From positions 1-45,615 of the forward strand of contig JBFFXF010000018.1 of NCBI GenBank assembly GCA_041569895.1: DNA of 45,615 nucleotides, in the 5' to 3' direction. The notes under the pieces are model-generated. The model saw only the letters and a list, made by a program, of their open reading frames with translations. It was not told the DNA's origin and made no database searches. This document shows positions 15,721 through 23,241 of this stretch, piece after piece. How positions within the stretch are numbered: position 1 is the stretch's first letter; every line of letters starts with the position of its first letter. Position numbers and translations under genes: made by a program. Source of the DNA: JBFFXF01 sp041569895 (GTDB lineage: Bacteria; Planctomycetota; UBA8108; JACQVS01).

Positions 15721-16856
15721 AGGTGCTCGGCGTCGAAGTCGAGCGCCACCCCGGCGCCCTTGACGCCGGCAAAGTCCGCGGGGCCGATTGCCTCGATGAT
15801 CGCCTCGCCGATCGTCGGGTGGCTGCAGCGGACGAAGATGATGGTCTCCTTGCCGAGGTTCTCGACCAGATCGACGGTGCCGCGCAGCGCGGCGGCTCCG
15901 TTGCCGGGAGCGGTCGCAGCGCCGTCCGCGACGATATCCCCGTCGATATCCCGGACGATATCCCCGACGATGCGGATCGACTCCGGACGGAGGCCGACGG
16001 TGACGCGACGCTCACCATCGCCGCCGGCTGTTCCGCGGGAGAGCCTGGCGGCCGCCGCCTCGCCGAGCGTCGCCCTGCGTTCGCCGACGGCGACCGTGCA
16101 GCCCCCCGCGTCCGGGCTCGCGGTCGCCTCGAGCACGTTGATCGGCGGGCTGCCGAGGAAGCGCGCCACGAAGAGCGAGCGCGGCCTCCCGTAGACCTCG
16201 GCCGGCGTGCCGATCTGCTCGACGCGTCCGGCGTTGAGCACCACGAGTCGATCGCCGAGCGTCATCGCCTCGACCTGATCGTGCGTCACGTAGAGCGTCG
16301 TCACTCCGAGACGCTCGTGCAGCCGGATCAGCTCGGCGCGCGTCGCCACGCGCAGCTCGGCGTCGAGGTTCGAGAGCGGCTCGTCCATGAGGAAGAGCTT
16401 CGGCTCGCGCACGATGGCGCGTCCGAGCGCGACGCGCTGTCGTTGCCCGCCGGAGAGCTGCGATGGATACCTGTCGAGAAGCCCTTCGATCGCCAGCGTG
16501 CGTGCGACCTCCGCGACGCGCCTGTCGATCTCGTCACGCGCGACGCGGCGCATGCGCAGGCCGAACGCCAGGTTCTTGCGCACGGTCATGTGGGGGTAGA
16601 GCGCGTAGTTCTGAAACACCATCGCGACGTCGCGCTCGCGCGGTGACAGTGCGGTGATGTCGGCGCCGGCGAGCTCGAGCGTGCCCGATGTGGGGGACTC
16701 GAGTCCGGCGACGATGCGGAGGACGGTCGTCTTGCCGCACCCCGAGGGGCCGACGAGGACGACGAACTCGCCGCGCTCGACGTCGAGATCGAAGGTATCG
16801 ATCGCGACGACGTCGCCGAAGGTCTTGCGGATGTCTCTCAGCGCCAGGAAGCTCAT
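15675..16856 (-). CDS. ABC transporter ATPase, CUT1 sugar type (MalK/UgpC-like)
   Basis: 393 residues on the minus strand. The nucleotide-binding domain is complete: Walker A GPSGCGKTT (36-44), Q82, signature LSGGQ (134-138), Walker B LFLMDE (154-159) and H192 in THDQ. The C-terminal OB domains end AEHLHFFDPASG, as in MalK-type subunits, which pair with two permeases and a binding protein to import sugars or glycerol phosphate. None of those partners is near, so it may serve several transporters. The linker contains a 12-bp triplicated stretch (15933-15968) encoding a DI-rich run. ATG 16856 fits the family start, but the frame is open to an ATG at 16910. Confidence 0.9.
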   Translation of the reverse strand: MSFLALRDIRKTFGDVVAIDTFDLDVERGEFVVLVGPSGCGKTTVLRIVAGLESPTSGTLELAGADITALSPRERDVAMVFQNYALYPHMTVRKNLAFGLRMRRVARDEIDRRVAEVARTLAIEGLLDRYPSQLSGGQRQRVALGRAIVREPKLFLMDEPLSNLDAELRVATRAELIRLHERLGVTTLYVTHDQVEAMTLGDRLVVLNAGRVEQIGTPAEVYGRPRSLFVARFLGSPPINVLEATASPDAGGCTVAVGERRATLGEAAAARLSRGTAGGDGERRVTVGLRPESIRIVGDIVRDIDGDIVADGAATAPGNGAAALRGTVDLVENLGKETIIFVRCSHPTIGEAIIEAIGPADFAGVKGAGVALDFDAEHLHFFDPASGLSLTSP

Positions 16857-17017
16857 GGTGTCACCCGGTCGGTCGGGCCCGGTCGAACGCGCCGCCGGAG
16901 ACCCATTCATACCCGGGCATGCGGCCGCGGATCATCCAAAAAAAACGCCCGTGTTTCCCGGCGCCCCGGGACGCCGTCGACACGCGCCGTGATGACTGTT
17001 TTTCGCGCACAGTGGCC

Positions 17018-17046
17018 TTGACAACCAGATGGGGTTTGGCTACAGT
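17018..17046 (+). promoter_or_regulatory. Sigma70-type promoter, distal
   Basis: A perfect TTGACA (17018-17023) is followed after exactly 17 bp by TACAGT (17041-17046), 4/6 of the -10 consensus. It lies about 640 bp before the next plus-strand start codon, so it either makes a very long leader or a separate RNA. Confidence 0.55.
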
Positions 17047-17305
17047 TGGGGCGACTCGAGTTTGGGTGAAACACGCTTGGGAACGTTCGCGGGCTCCTCG
17101 ATCATCAACCGGTTGTCGTTTCGCGCGCCGGACTTCAGGAGCCCCGTCGGAGCTCGCGCGTAGGACCCGCGGGGCTCGAGCGCGAGGTCTGGTCAACGGC
17201 GCCCCTGGAAGTCGATTGATGCAGACGATCCGTTTTGGGTCTGATCCAGTTCGATGACGAGACGACGCGTCCGTGTGCACCCCGGAAGGCCCGGGGAAGT
17301 TCTGT

Positions 17306-17333
17306 TTGACTCGGAGCTTGTTTTATGTATCAT
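17306..17333 (+). promoter_or_regulatory. Sigma70-type promoter, proximal
   Basis: TTGACT (17306-17311) and TATCAT (17328-17333) are 16 bp apart, each matching 5/6 of the consensus. It would start transcription near 17340 and leave a leader of about 340 nt ahead of the cohesin/dockerin-like gene at 17682. Confidence 0.6.
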
Positions 17334-17681
17334 GGACGCCGTGGGTTTGGGAAAATCGAAATGGCCCGTTGCACGTCGACATCAAGCCGACACGGGCCGA
17401 CACGGCCCGACCCTGGTCGGTCCAGGCAACTTGGTGTGAGCAACGTACAGGGTCGAACCGAGCCGTCTTCTGCCGTCGAGCCCGTCGTCGTCGAGTGGCT
17501 TGACGGGACGGCGAGGAACACGTCGCGGAGCGAGGAACTGCGCGAGTTCAAAAGGAGGTATCCTTCGAATCATTGAGCGAGCTTTCGGGCTCCCCTCCCG
17601 GAACTCGCGGTTGGGTGTTTAGGTTCTTCTGTCACTTTCGGGATCCGGTATCTCTTGGTGAACCCTCATCGAGGAGGAAAA

Positions 17682-19667
17682 ATGAAACTCAAAAGCGTTT
17701 GGGGATTCCTGCCTGCGTTCTGTCTCCTGGCCTTGCCACTGGGGGCGGTTAACACGCTTTCCATCTCCGTTCCGAGCAAGGTCGAGATCGGCACCCAGGG
17801 CACGTTCAGCGTCGACCTCTCGACCACCGACGAGGTCCAGGGGCTGGTCGTGGCGTGCGACTGGAACAGCGACGTCGCGTCGGCCACCGGAGAGCTGGCG
17901 CTCGCCGACTTTCTCACCCTCGAGAACAACGCCGCCAACGATGCCGGCACCGCGGACACCGTCGTGGCTCGCGTCGAGCCCGGCTTCTTCGTCCTCGGTG
18001 TGGTCATGGACTCCGACGGCATGAACGCCGAGATCATCGCGCCGGGCGACTACACCCTGGCGACGCTGACGCTCGCGTGCGGCGGCGCCGAGGGAAGCAC
18101 CCCGGTCGCGTTCCGGGACAGCCAGTACGCGACCGTCGAGGGCGGTCCGGCGCTCGACAACATCGTCGTCGTCGGCGGTCTCTCGGTCGCGCGCGACGAG
18201 GGGCTCGGTCTCGAGGACGGTACGTTCGAGTGCATCCCGACGCCGGCGAGGTACTTCATAGGGAGCGCCGAGAACCCGACGAGGCCGTTCTCCAACCAGG
18301 GCGACGCGCGCGTCATGCTGCGCAACGTCTTCGAGGCGGGCGTCGAGGGCTACGTCGTGGCGCTCTGCCACGATCCGGCGGCGCTCAAGCTGCTGAGCGT
18401 GTCGGTCGGTGACGACGTCGGCGACGCCGACGACGGCGGCCTGGCGGAGTTCATCGCGGCCCAGACCTTCGACTCCGGCGGCACCATCGGCGTCGTCCTC
18501 GACTTCGATGCGCCTTTCAACGGCCAGACCATCGGCCTCGGCGAGTCGAACATCGCCAAGTTCCGCTATGAGTGCAACCCGCCGGCGACGGGTGAGCCGC
18601 CGACCACGTCGCCGCTCGAGTTCTGCGACATGGTCCTCGGCATGCCGCTCAAGGACAACGTCATCGTCGTCGGCGGCCTGTCGATCGGCACGGCGGAGGG
18701 ACTCGTCCTCGAGAACGGCCAGTTCACTTGCAATCCGCGGCCGCCGCCGGAATTCGATTTCGAGATCTGCGACGACGGCATCGACAACGACGGGGACGGC
18801 CTGATCGACGAGGATGACCCCGAGTGCCAGCTGGGCTTCGCCTGCGTCGACACGACGGCGCCGATCGGCGGCCGGGCGCGCGTCTGCCTGACGCTGCTCA
18901 CGCCGGAGGACAATTTGCCCGGTCACGCCCAGCGCGACCACGTGCAGGGCTTCTCGATGTCGATCATGACGTGTCCCGAGCTCAGCCTCCCCGATAACCC
19001 GACGCTGGACATCACCGGCACCATCCTCGAGGCGCTCGGCGCCGAGTTCGTCTCGGTCCAGGGAGCCAACGGCGAGGTCATCGTCGGTGTGCTGGTCGAC
19101 GCGCTGCCGCCCTTCGACGGCGCCACCATCCCGCCGGCGCCGGATGCGTGGGACGTCGGCTGCCTGACGTTCAACGTTTCCGAGGACGCGCAGTGTAACG
19201 CCATCTGCGACATCAAGTTCGTCGACGGCCTACGCGGCCGGGGCAAGGTCCCGGTCAAGAACCTGATCGCCGCCGAGAACTTCTCGCTGACGCCGGCCAC
19301 CACGGATTGCTCGGTCCGCTTCCTCGGCGCGCCGGTCTTCTTCCGCGGTGACTGCAACATGTCGGCCCGACCCGGCATGGGCAACATGGCGGTCGACATC
19401 TCGGACGCAGCGGCGGTGGTGAGCTTCCTCTTCCTGCCGGGGAGCTGGAAGTTCAATCCGCAGTGTCTCGATGCGTGCGACGCCAACGACGACGGTCGCA
19501 TCGACCTCGCCGACGCCATCGCGATCCTGCAGTACTACCTCCAGGACGGCCGCTTCCCGCCGCCTCCGGGACCGGGTCTCGATCCGGAGACCGGCGGCTC
19601 GACCGAGCCGGGCGGGGATCCGACCGAGGACAAGCTGGACTGCGACATGGTCCAGTGCCCGCAGTGA
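17682..19667 (+). CDS. Secreted protein with three cohesin-like repeats and a dockerin-like C-terminus
   Basis: 661 residues. A signal peptide (KSVWGFLPAFCLLALPLGA) is preceded by a strong GAGGAGGAAAA ribosome binding site. Three cohesin-like beta domains follow, at about 23-190, 190-360 and 390-550. The first two end in near-identical text (DNIVVVGGLSVARDEGLGLE and DNVIVVGGLSIGTAEGLVLE), showing internal duplication. Between the second and third lies a calcium-binding type DNDGDGLIDEDDPE. Residues 553-640 form a dockerin-like pair; its first EF-hand-like loop is interrupted by an insertion (NMSARPGMGNM), while the second (DANDDGRIDLADA) is intact. The protein is probably exported through Sec and could bind partners on the cell surface. 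Paired cysteines are frequent. Function unknown. Confidence 0.8.
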   Translation: MKLKSVWGFLPAFCLLALPLGAVNTLSISVPSKVEIGTQGTFSVDLSTTDEVQGLVVACDWNSDVASATGELALADFLTLENNAANDAGTADTVVARVEPGFFVLGVVMDSDGMNAEIIAPGDYTLATLTLACGGAEGSTPVAFRDSQYATVEGGPALDNIVVVGGLSVARDEGLGLEDGTFECIPTPARYFIGSAENPTRPFSNQGDARVMLRNVFEAGVEGYVVALCHDPAALKLLSVSVGDDVGDADDGGLAEFIAAQTFDSGGTIGVVLDFDAPFNGQTIGLGESNIAKFRYECNPPATGEPPTTSPLEFCDMVLGMPLKDNVIVVGGLSIGTAEGLVLENGQFTCNPRPPPEFDFEICDDGIDNDGDGLIDEDDPECQLGFACVDTTAPIGGRARVCLTLLTPEDNLPGHAQRDHVQGFSMSIMTCPELSLPDNPTLDITGTILEALGAEFVSVQGANGEVIVGVLVDALPPFDGATIPPAPDAWDVGCLTFNVSEDAQCNAICDIKFVDGLRGRGKVPVKNLIAAENFSLTPATTDCSVRFLGAPVFFRGDCNMSARPGMGNMAVDISDAAAVVSFLFLPGSWKFNPQCLDACDANDDGRIDLADAIAILQYYLQDGRFPPPPGPGLDPETGGSTEPGGDPTEDKLDCDMVQCPQ

Positions 19668-19699
19668 TCTGAACGTGAGGGTTCACGTGTGACAGAGTA

Positions 19700-19738
19700 A
19701 GCCCCGGGAGGGGAGACCCATCCCGGGGCTTTCTTTTT
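19700..19738 (+). terminator. Strong intrinsic terminator
   Basis: A 10-bp perfect stem, AGCCCCGGGA (19700-19709) with TCCCGGGGCT (19721-19730), has an 11-nt loop and is followed by a TTTTCTTTTT tract. It ends transcription of the gene at 17682 and separates it from the membrane protein downstream. Confidence 0.93.
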
Positions 19739-19765
19739 GTCCGCGCGTCTCGTGCCCACCGGCGG

Positions 19766-19795
19766 TTGCGCGGCGTGCGCTCCCGGCTGTACACT
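19766..19795 (+). promoter_or_regulatory. Promoter placed for a leaderless transcript
   Basis: TTGCGC (19766-19771) and TACACT (19790-19795) are 18 bp apart and match 3/6 and 4/6 of the consensus. The -10 element ends six bases before ATG 19802, so the RNA would start at about the A of the start codon. No Shine-Dalgarno is present. Confidence 0.4.
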
Positions 19796-19801
19796 CGCCG
19801 C

Positions 19802-22800
19802 ATGCTGACGCGCGTCATCGTCCTGCTCTGCTTCTTCTTCTCCGGCGCCACCGGGCTTCTCTACGAGGTCGTCTGGATCCGCCTCTTCGGGTTCACCCTC
19901 GGCAACACGCACCACTCGATCACCATCGTCGTCTCGGTGTTCATGGGGGGGCTGGCGCTCGGGAGCTGGCTCGGCGGGCGCGTCGCCGACCGCAGCCGCG
20001 ACCCGCTGCGGCTCTACGGCGCGCTCATCCTGGCGATCGGCGTCGTCTGCATCGCCATCCCGTTCCTGATCGACGCCTTCGAGCCGCTCTTCCGCTGGAT
20101 CTACTCCTTCCACGAGGGCGATCCGCAGGCGTGGCCGCTGATGCTCGCCAAGCTCGGCGTGGCGTCGGCCATCCTGCTGGTGCCCACCACGCTGATGGGC
20201 GCGACCCTGCCCGTGCTCTCGCGCTGGTTCACGCGGAGCGTGGCGAGCGTCGGCTGGGACTTCGGCCGGCTCTACGCCGTGAACACGTTCGGAGCGGTCT
20301 GCGGCGCGTCGCTGACGGGCTTCGTGCTGATCCCCGCCGTCGGGCTCTGGTGGTGCATCGTCATCGCCGTCATCGTCGACCTGGTGATCGCCGCCGCCGT
20401 CTTCGCCATGGCGCGCGCGCCGGGGGCACGGCCCGCCGCCACGGGCGGGGACACGCCCCCGCGAGACGGCGACGAGCCCGCGCTCCCCGGAGCCGGGCGC
20501 GTCGAGTCTCTGCTCCCCGTCATCGCGTTCGCGCTCTCCGGTTTCGCGAACATGATGCTGCAGATCGGCTGGACCAAGGCGCTCGTCGGCACCATCGGCA
20601 ACAGCACGTACGCCTTCAGCCTCATCGTCACGCTCTTCATCCTCGGGATCGGCATCGGCGGCGCCATCATGGCGCGACTGGCCGACCGCATCCGCAACAC
20701 GGCGCTCGCCCTGGGAATCCTTCTCGTCGTCACGGCGGGCGTGGTGCTCGTCACCATCCCCGAGCTCGGCATCCTGCCGGCGCGGGGCGCGCTGCTCTTC
20801 CACGACGCCGCTCGCGGCGGCGACACCTTCACTTTCGGCGATCTGGTGCGCGGGCAGTTCCTGATCGTGTCGCTCTTCATCCTGCCGGCGACGACGCTGA
20901 TGGGGATGGTGTTCCCGCTCGTCGGCAAGTGGGTGACGCGACAGATCGAGACGGTGGGGCGGTCGATCGGCAACGCGTACTTCATGAACACCGCCGGATC
21001 GATCCTCGGGACGCTCACCGCCGGCTTCGTGCTGATACCGCTCCTCGACCGCGTCTACTGGACGCTCTACGCCGCCGTCGCCATCAGCCTGGTCATGGGG
21101 CTGGTCCTCTGTCTCCGCTTCGCGCCCTCGTTGCGGTCGCGGCTCGCGAGCGCCGCCGGGGCGGTCGTCGTCATCGGCTACGCCGGCCTGACGCTGCCGC
21201 ACGGCGTGCTCGGGTCTCGTGACCACGCATGGCACCCGGCGCTCCACAGCCTCGGCGTCTACCTCTACTACGACATCGCCGAGGGCACCGCGGACGCGGA
21301 CGCGGTGGCGCAGAAGTTCATCAAGGCCAGCGACATCCTCTACTTCACCGAGGGCGTCCACGCCTCGGTCGCGGTCGCGGCACAGCCGGGCACGGGGAAG
21401 TTCGCCCTGCGGATCTCGGGAAAGCCCGAGGGGTCCGCCAACGCGGACGGCTCGGCGACGAACGACATGCCGCACCAGCTCGGCGCGGCGCACGTGCCGA
21501 TGCTGCTCCATCCCGGTCCGCGCGAGGTGCTCACCCTCGGCCTCGGCAGCGGCGTCACCCTGGGCGCGCTGACGCTGTACTCGGTGTCGGATGAGCCGGA
21601 GTCGGCGCCCGCGAGCCCGATCCACACCGTGGAGCACATCGACTCGCTCGAGATCTCCCCGGAGGTGCTCGAGGCCGTCGAGCTCCACTTCGCGCGATCG
21701 AATCACGACGCGACCCGCCACCCCCGCGTGCGCCACGTGCTCGGCGACGGCCGCAACCACCTCCTGCTCACCGACAGGACGTACGATGTCATCACGTCCG
21801 TGCCGTCGAACCCGTGGATCGCGGGGATCGGCAACCTCTTCACCGAGGAGTTCTTCCGAATCGTGCGCGATCGCCTCGCGCCCGACGGCGTCTTCTGCCA
21901 GTGGATCCACACGCTGCGCATCCGCGTCGAGGACTTCAACGTCGTGCTGCGGACGATTCGCGAGGTGTTTCCCGAGCACCTCCAGCTGTGGGACCTCGGC
22001 TACGACTGTGTCCTGATCGCGAGCTCCTCGCCGATCCGGGTCGACTTCGAGCGCGTGCGACAGGCGCTTGCCGATCCGTTGATCGCGGCGGACCTCGACC
22101 TCCTGGGCATCGCCGAGCCGGCGCAGCTCGCGCGCCACCTGAAGCTCGACTCGACCGACATCGGCATGATGGTCGGCCGCGGTCCGACCAATCGGGACCT
22201 CGCGCCGTACCTCGAGTTCGAGGCGCCGAAGGGGCTCTACGGTCACTACTGGGAGACCTTCCAGTACCTCGCGAGCCATCGGCCCTCGACGCTCGAGGAC
22301 GTCTGGCGCGGCGCCACGCCGGAGGTCATCCGACGCGCGGAGTCACTGCGGGCGACGTTCCTCGAGTTCCAGCGCGTGTATTCCATCGTCAAGGCAGGTC
22401 GCGGCGACCGGAGCTCGGAGGTGGAGCACTACCGCGCGATCGTCGGCGCCAGCGATCCGTGGCTCGAGCAGCAGACCGCGGCGCTCTCGACGCGTTCGGC
22501 CCTCGCGGTCGCTCGCCTGCTGATCGGCGCGAACGAGCCGGCGCGGGCGCGAGCCGTGACGGAGACCGGTCTCGAGCGCGGTCCGCGGCAACTCGACCTC
22601 CTGCGCATCCTCGCGAGGACGGCCACGCAGCTCGGAGACCGCGAGGCCGCGGCGGGCGCGTTCGAGCGGGCCCTGGAGGCCGCGCCGGACGACCGCGTCC
22701 GGGCGCAGATCCACAACGACCGCGGCTACGCGGCCGAGGTCCACGGCGACCTGGACCGGGCCGTCGTCGAGTACCGGACGGCGCTGGAGCTCGACTCGAC

Positions 22801-22861
22801 GCTGCTCGTGGCGAGGAACAACCTCAAGCGGGCCCTCGACCGGCGTGGTTTAGGAAATTGA
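19802..22861 (+). CDS. Membrane-bound spermidine-synthase-like protein (MFS helices + SAM-type domain + TPR)
   Basis: 1019 residues. Residues 1-230 and about 245-470 hold two blocks of membrane helices of the type seen in fused MFS/spermidine synthases, starting with GATGLLYEVVWIRLFG. From about 575 a Rossmann-type domain follows: EVLTLGLGSGVTLGAL (SAM/dcSAM-binding loop), VEHIDSLEISPEVLEAV, then DVITSVPSNPWIAGIGNLFT, where true synthases place D-SSDP-like residues. Here the catalytic aspartate position reads SVPSNP, so polyamine synthesis is doubtful. About 880-1015 are TPR helices (FERALEAAPDD, YRTALELDSTL). It stands alone behind a terminator, and its stop overlaps the next promoter. The frame is open 12 codons upstream; ATG 19802 begins the first helix. 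Confidence 0.8.
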   Translation: MLTRVIVLLCFFFSGATGLLYEVVWIRLFGFTLGNTHHSITIVVSVFMGGLALGSWLGGRVADRSRDPLRLYGALILAIGVVCIAIPFLIDAFEPLFRWIYSFHEGDPQAWPLMLAKLGVASAILLVPTTLMGATLPVLSRWFTRSVASVGWDFGRLYAVNTFGAVCGASLTGFVLIPAVGLWWCIVIAVIVDLVIAAAVFAMARAPGARPAATGGDTPPRDGDEPALPGAGRVESLLPVIAFALSGFANMMLQIGWTKALVGTIGNSTYAFSLIVTLFILGIGIGGAIMARLADRIRNTALALGILLVVTAGVVLVTIPELGILPARGALLFHDAARGGDTFTFGDLVRGQFLIVSLFILPATTLMGMVFPLVGKWVTRQIETVGRSIGNAYFMNTAGSILGTLTAGFVLIPLLDRVYWTLYAAVAISLVMGLVLCLRFAPSLRSRLASAAGAVVVIGYAGLTLPHGVLGSRDHAWHPALHSLGVYLYYDIAEGTADADAVAQKFIKASDILYFTEGVHASVAVAAQPGTGKFALRISGKPEGSANADGSATNDMPHQLGAAHVPMLLHPGPREVLTLGLGSGVTLGALTLYSVSDEPESAPASPIHTVEHIDSLEISPEVLEAVELHFARSNHDATRHPRVRHVLGDGRNHLLLTDRTYDVITSVPSNPWIAGIGNLFTEEFFRIVRDRLAPDGVFCQWIHTLRIRVEDFNVVLRTIREVFPEHLQLWDLGYDCVLIASSSPIRVDFERVRQALADPLIAADLDLLGIAEPAQLARHLKLDSTDIGMMVGRGPTNRDLAPYLEFEAPKGLYGHYWETFQYLASHRPSTLEDVWRGATPEVIRRAESLRATFLEFQRVYSIVKAGRGDRSSEVEHYRAIVGASDPWLEQQTAALSTRSALAVARLLIGANEPARARAVTETGLERGPRQLDLLRILARTATQLGDREAAAGAFERALEAAPDDRVRAQIHNDRGYAAEVHGDLDRAVVEYRTALELDSTLLVARNNLKRALDRRGLGN

Positions 22862-22886
22862 CAGTTTTGCGGGGCACTTTTATAAT
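22858..22886 (+). promoter_or_regulatory. Perfect-consensus sigma70 promoter
   Basis: TTGACA (22858-22863), exactly 17 bp, then TATAAT (22881-22886): 12/12 consensus positions with optimal spacing. The -35 element overlaps the stop codon of the preceding gene. Transcription would start near 22893 and run through a leader of about 350 nt into the dockerin-like gene at 23242. Confidence 0.9.
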
Positions 22887-23241
22887 CGTCTCCACGTGCA
22901 TTGAGCCCGGGCCCCCGGGTCGTGCATCTGGCGTCGAGTCCCCGGTCGGCTCAACCTGGCAGGACAAGTCTGGTAGGACAGAGGCTGGCAGGACAGAGTC
23001 TGGCAGGACACAGCGTGGTCCGTCCGGACGATCGGAAAGGCTCGATGTGTGGCCTCCGGGTCCGGTCTGGAATGAGCTCAGCGAGAACAGCCTGCATAGA
23101 GCGGCCAGCGACGTTCACGGACCGCTGGCGCCCGGGGCAGCATTTCGACATTCGGCCGACGACGCATGTGACAGCGGAGCATGTGACGGCGACGCATCTG
23201 AAGACGACAGCGTGCCTGGTCCAGGATTCAAGGAGAAAAAG
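22887..23241 (+). other. Long mRNA leader without a gene
   Basis: About 355 bp between a perfect promoter and ATG 23242. It stays open in the frame of the next gene but has low-complexity composition and no signal peptide, so I read it as untranslated. It contains the 15-bp tandem repeat at 22956 and imperfect repeats of GCATGTGAC/GCATCTGA around 23164-23203. The proximal end carries CAAGGAG as ribosome binding site. Confidence 0.55.
22956..23015. repeat. 15-bp tandem repeat, four units
   Basis: Four degenerate units of CTGGCAGGACAGAGT (14, 15, 15 and 16 bp) follow each other in the leader. Differences are single bases or one-base length changes, the pattern of slipped-strand copying. They give no stable hairpin by eye. 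Confidence 0.75.

Larger units (their letters stand above)
16857..17681. other. Long intergenic region with two promoters and hairpins
   Basis: 825 bp with no convincing gene. It holds two sigma70-like promoters (17018 and 17306) and a tandem GCCGACACGG pair (17386-17405). Inverted repeats are CCGACC/GGTCGG (17407-17420) and GCGAG...CTCGC with inner CGGG/CCCG (17577-17608). On the minus strand a weak stem followed by T8 (16938-16964) looks like a poor terminator. The right half is probably a 340-nt mRNA leader of the following secreted-protein gene; the left half could also be a small RNA. Confidence 0.55.

Noticed and set aside
16938..16964. Minus-strand terminator with T8
   Set aside because: The stem is about five pairs including a G-U, and no minus-strand gene lies to its right to be terminated. 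It is kept only as part of the intergenic description.
17254..17576. Small plus-strand ORFs (61-83 codons) in the long gap
   Set aside because: They overlap each other, lack ribosome binding sites and domains, and cover the proximal promoter.
19535..22279. 914-codon open frame on the minus strand
   Set aside because: It lies wholly across the membrane-protein gene and, like other long minus frames here, is Arg/Asp/Glu/His-rich with no domain. It is the usual mirror frame of a high-GC gene.
22956..23015. Tandem repeats as a CRISPR array
   Set aside because: The units are contiguous and only 14-16 bp long, with no spacers and no cas genes.
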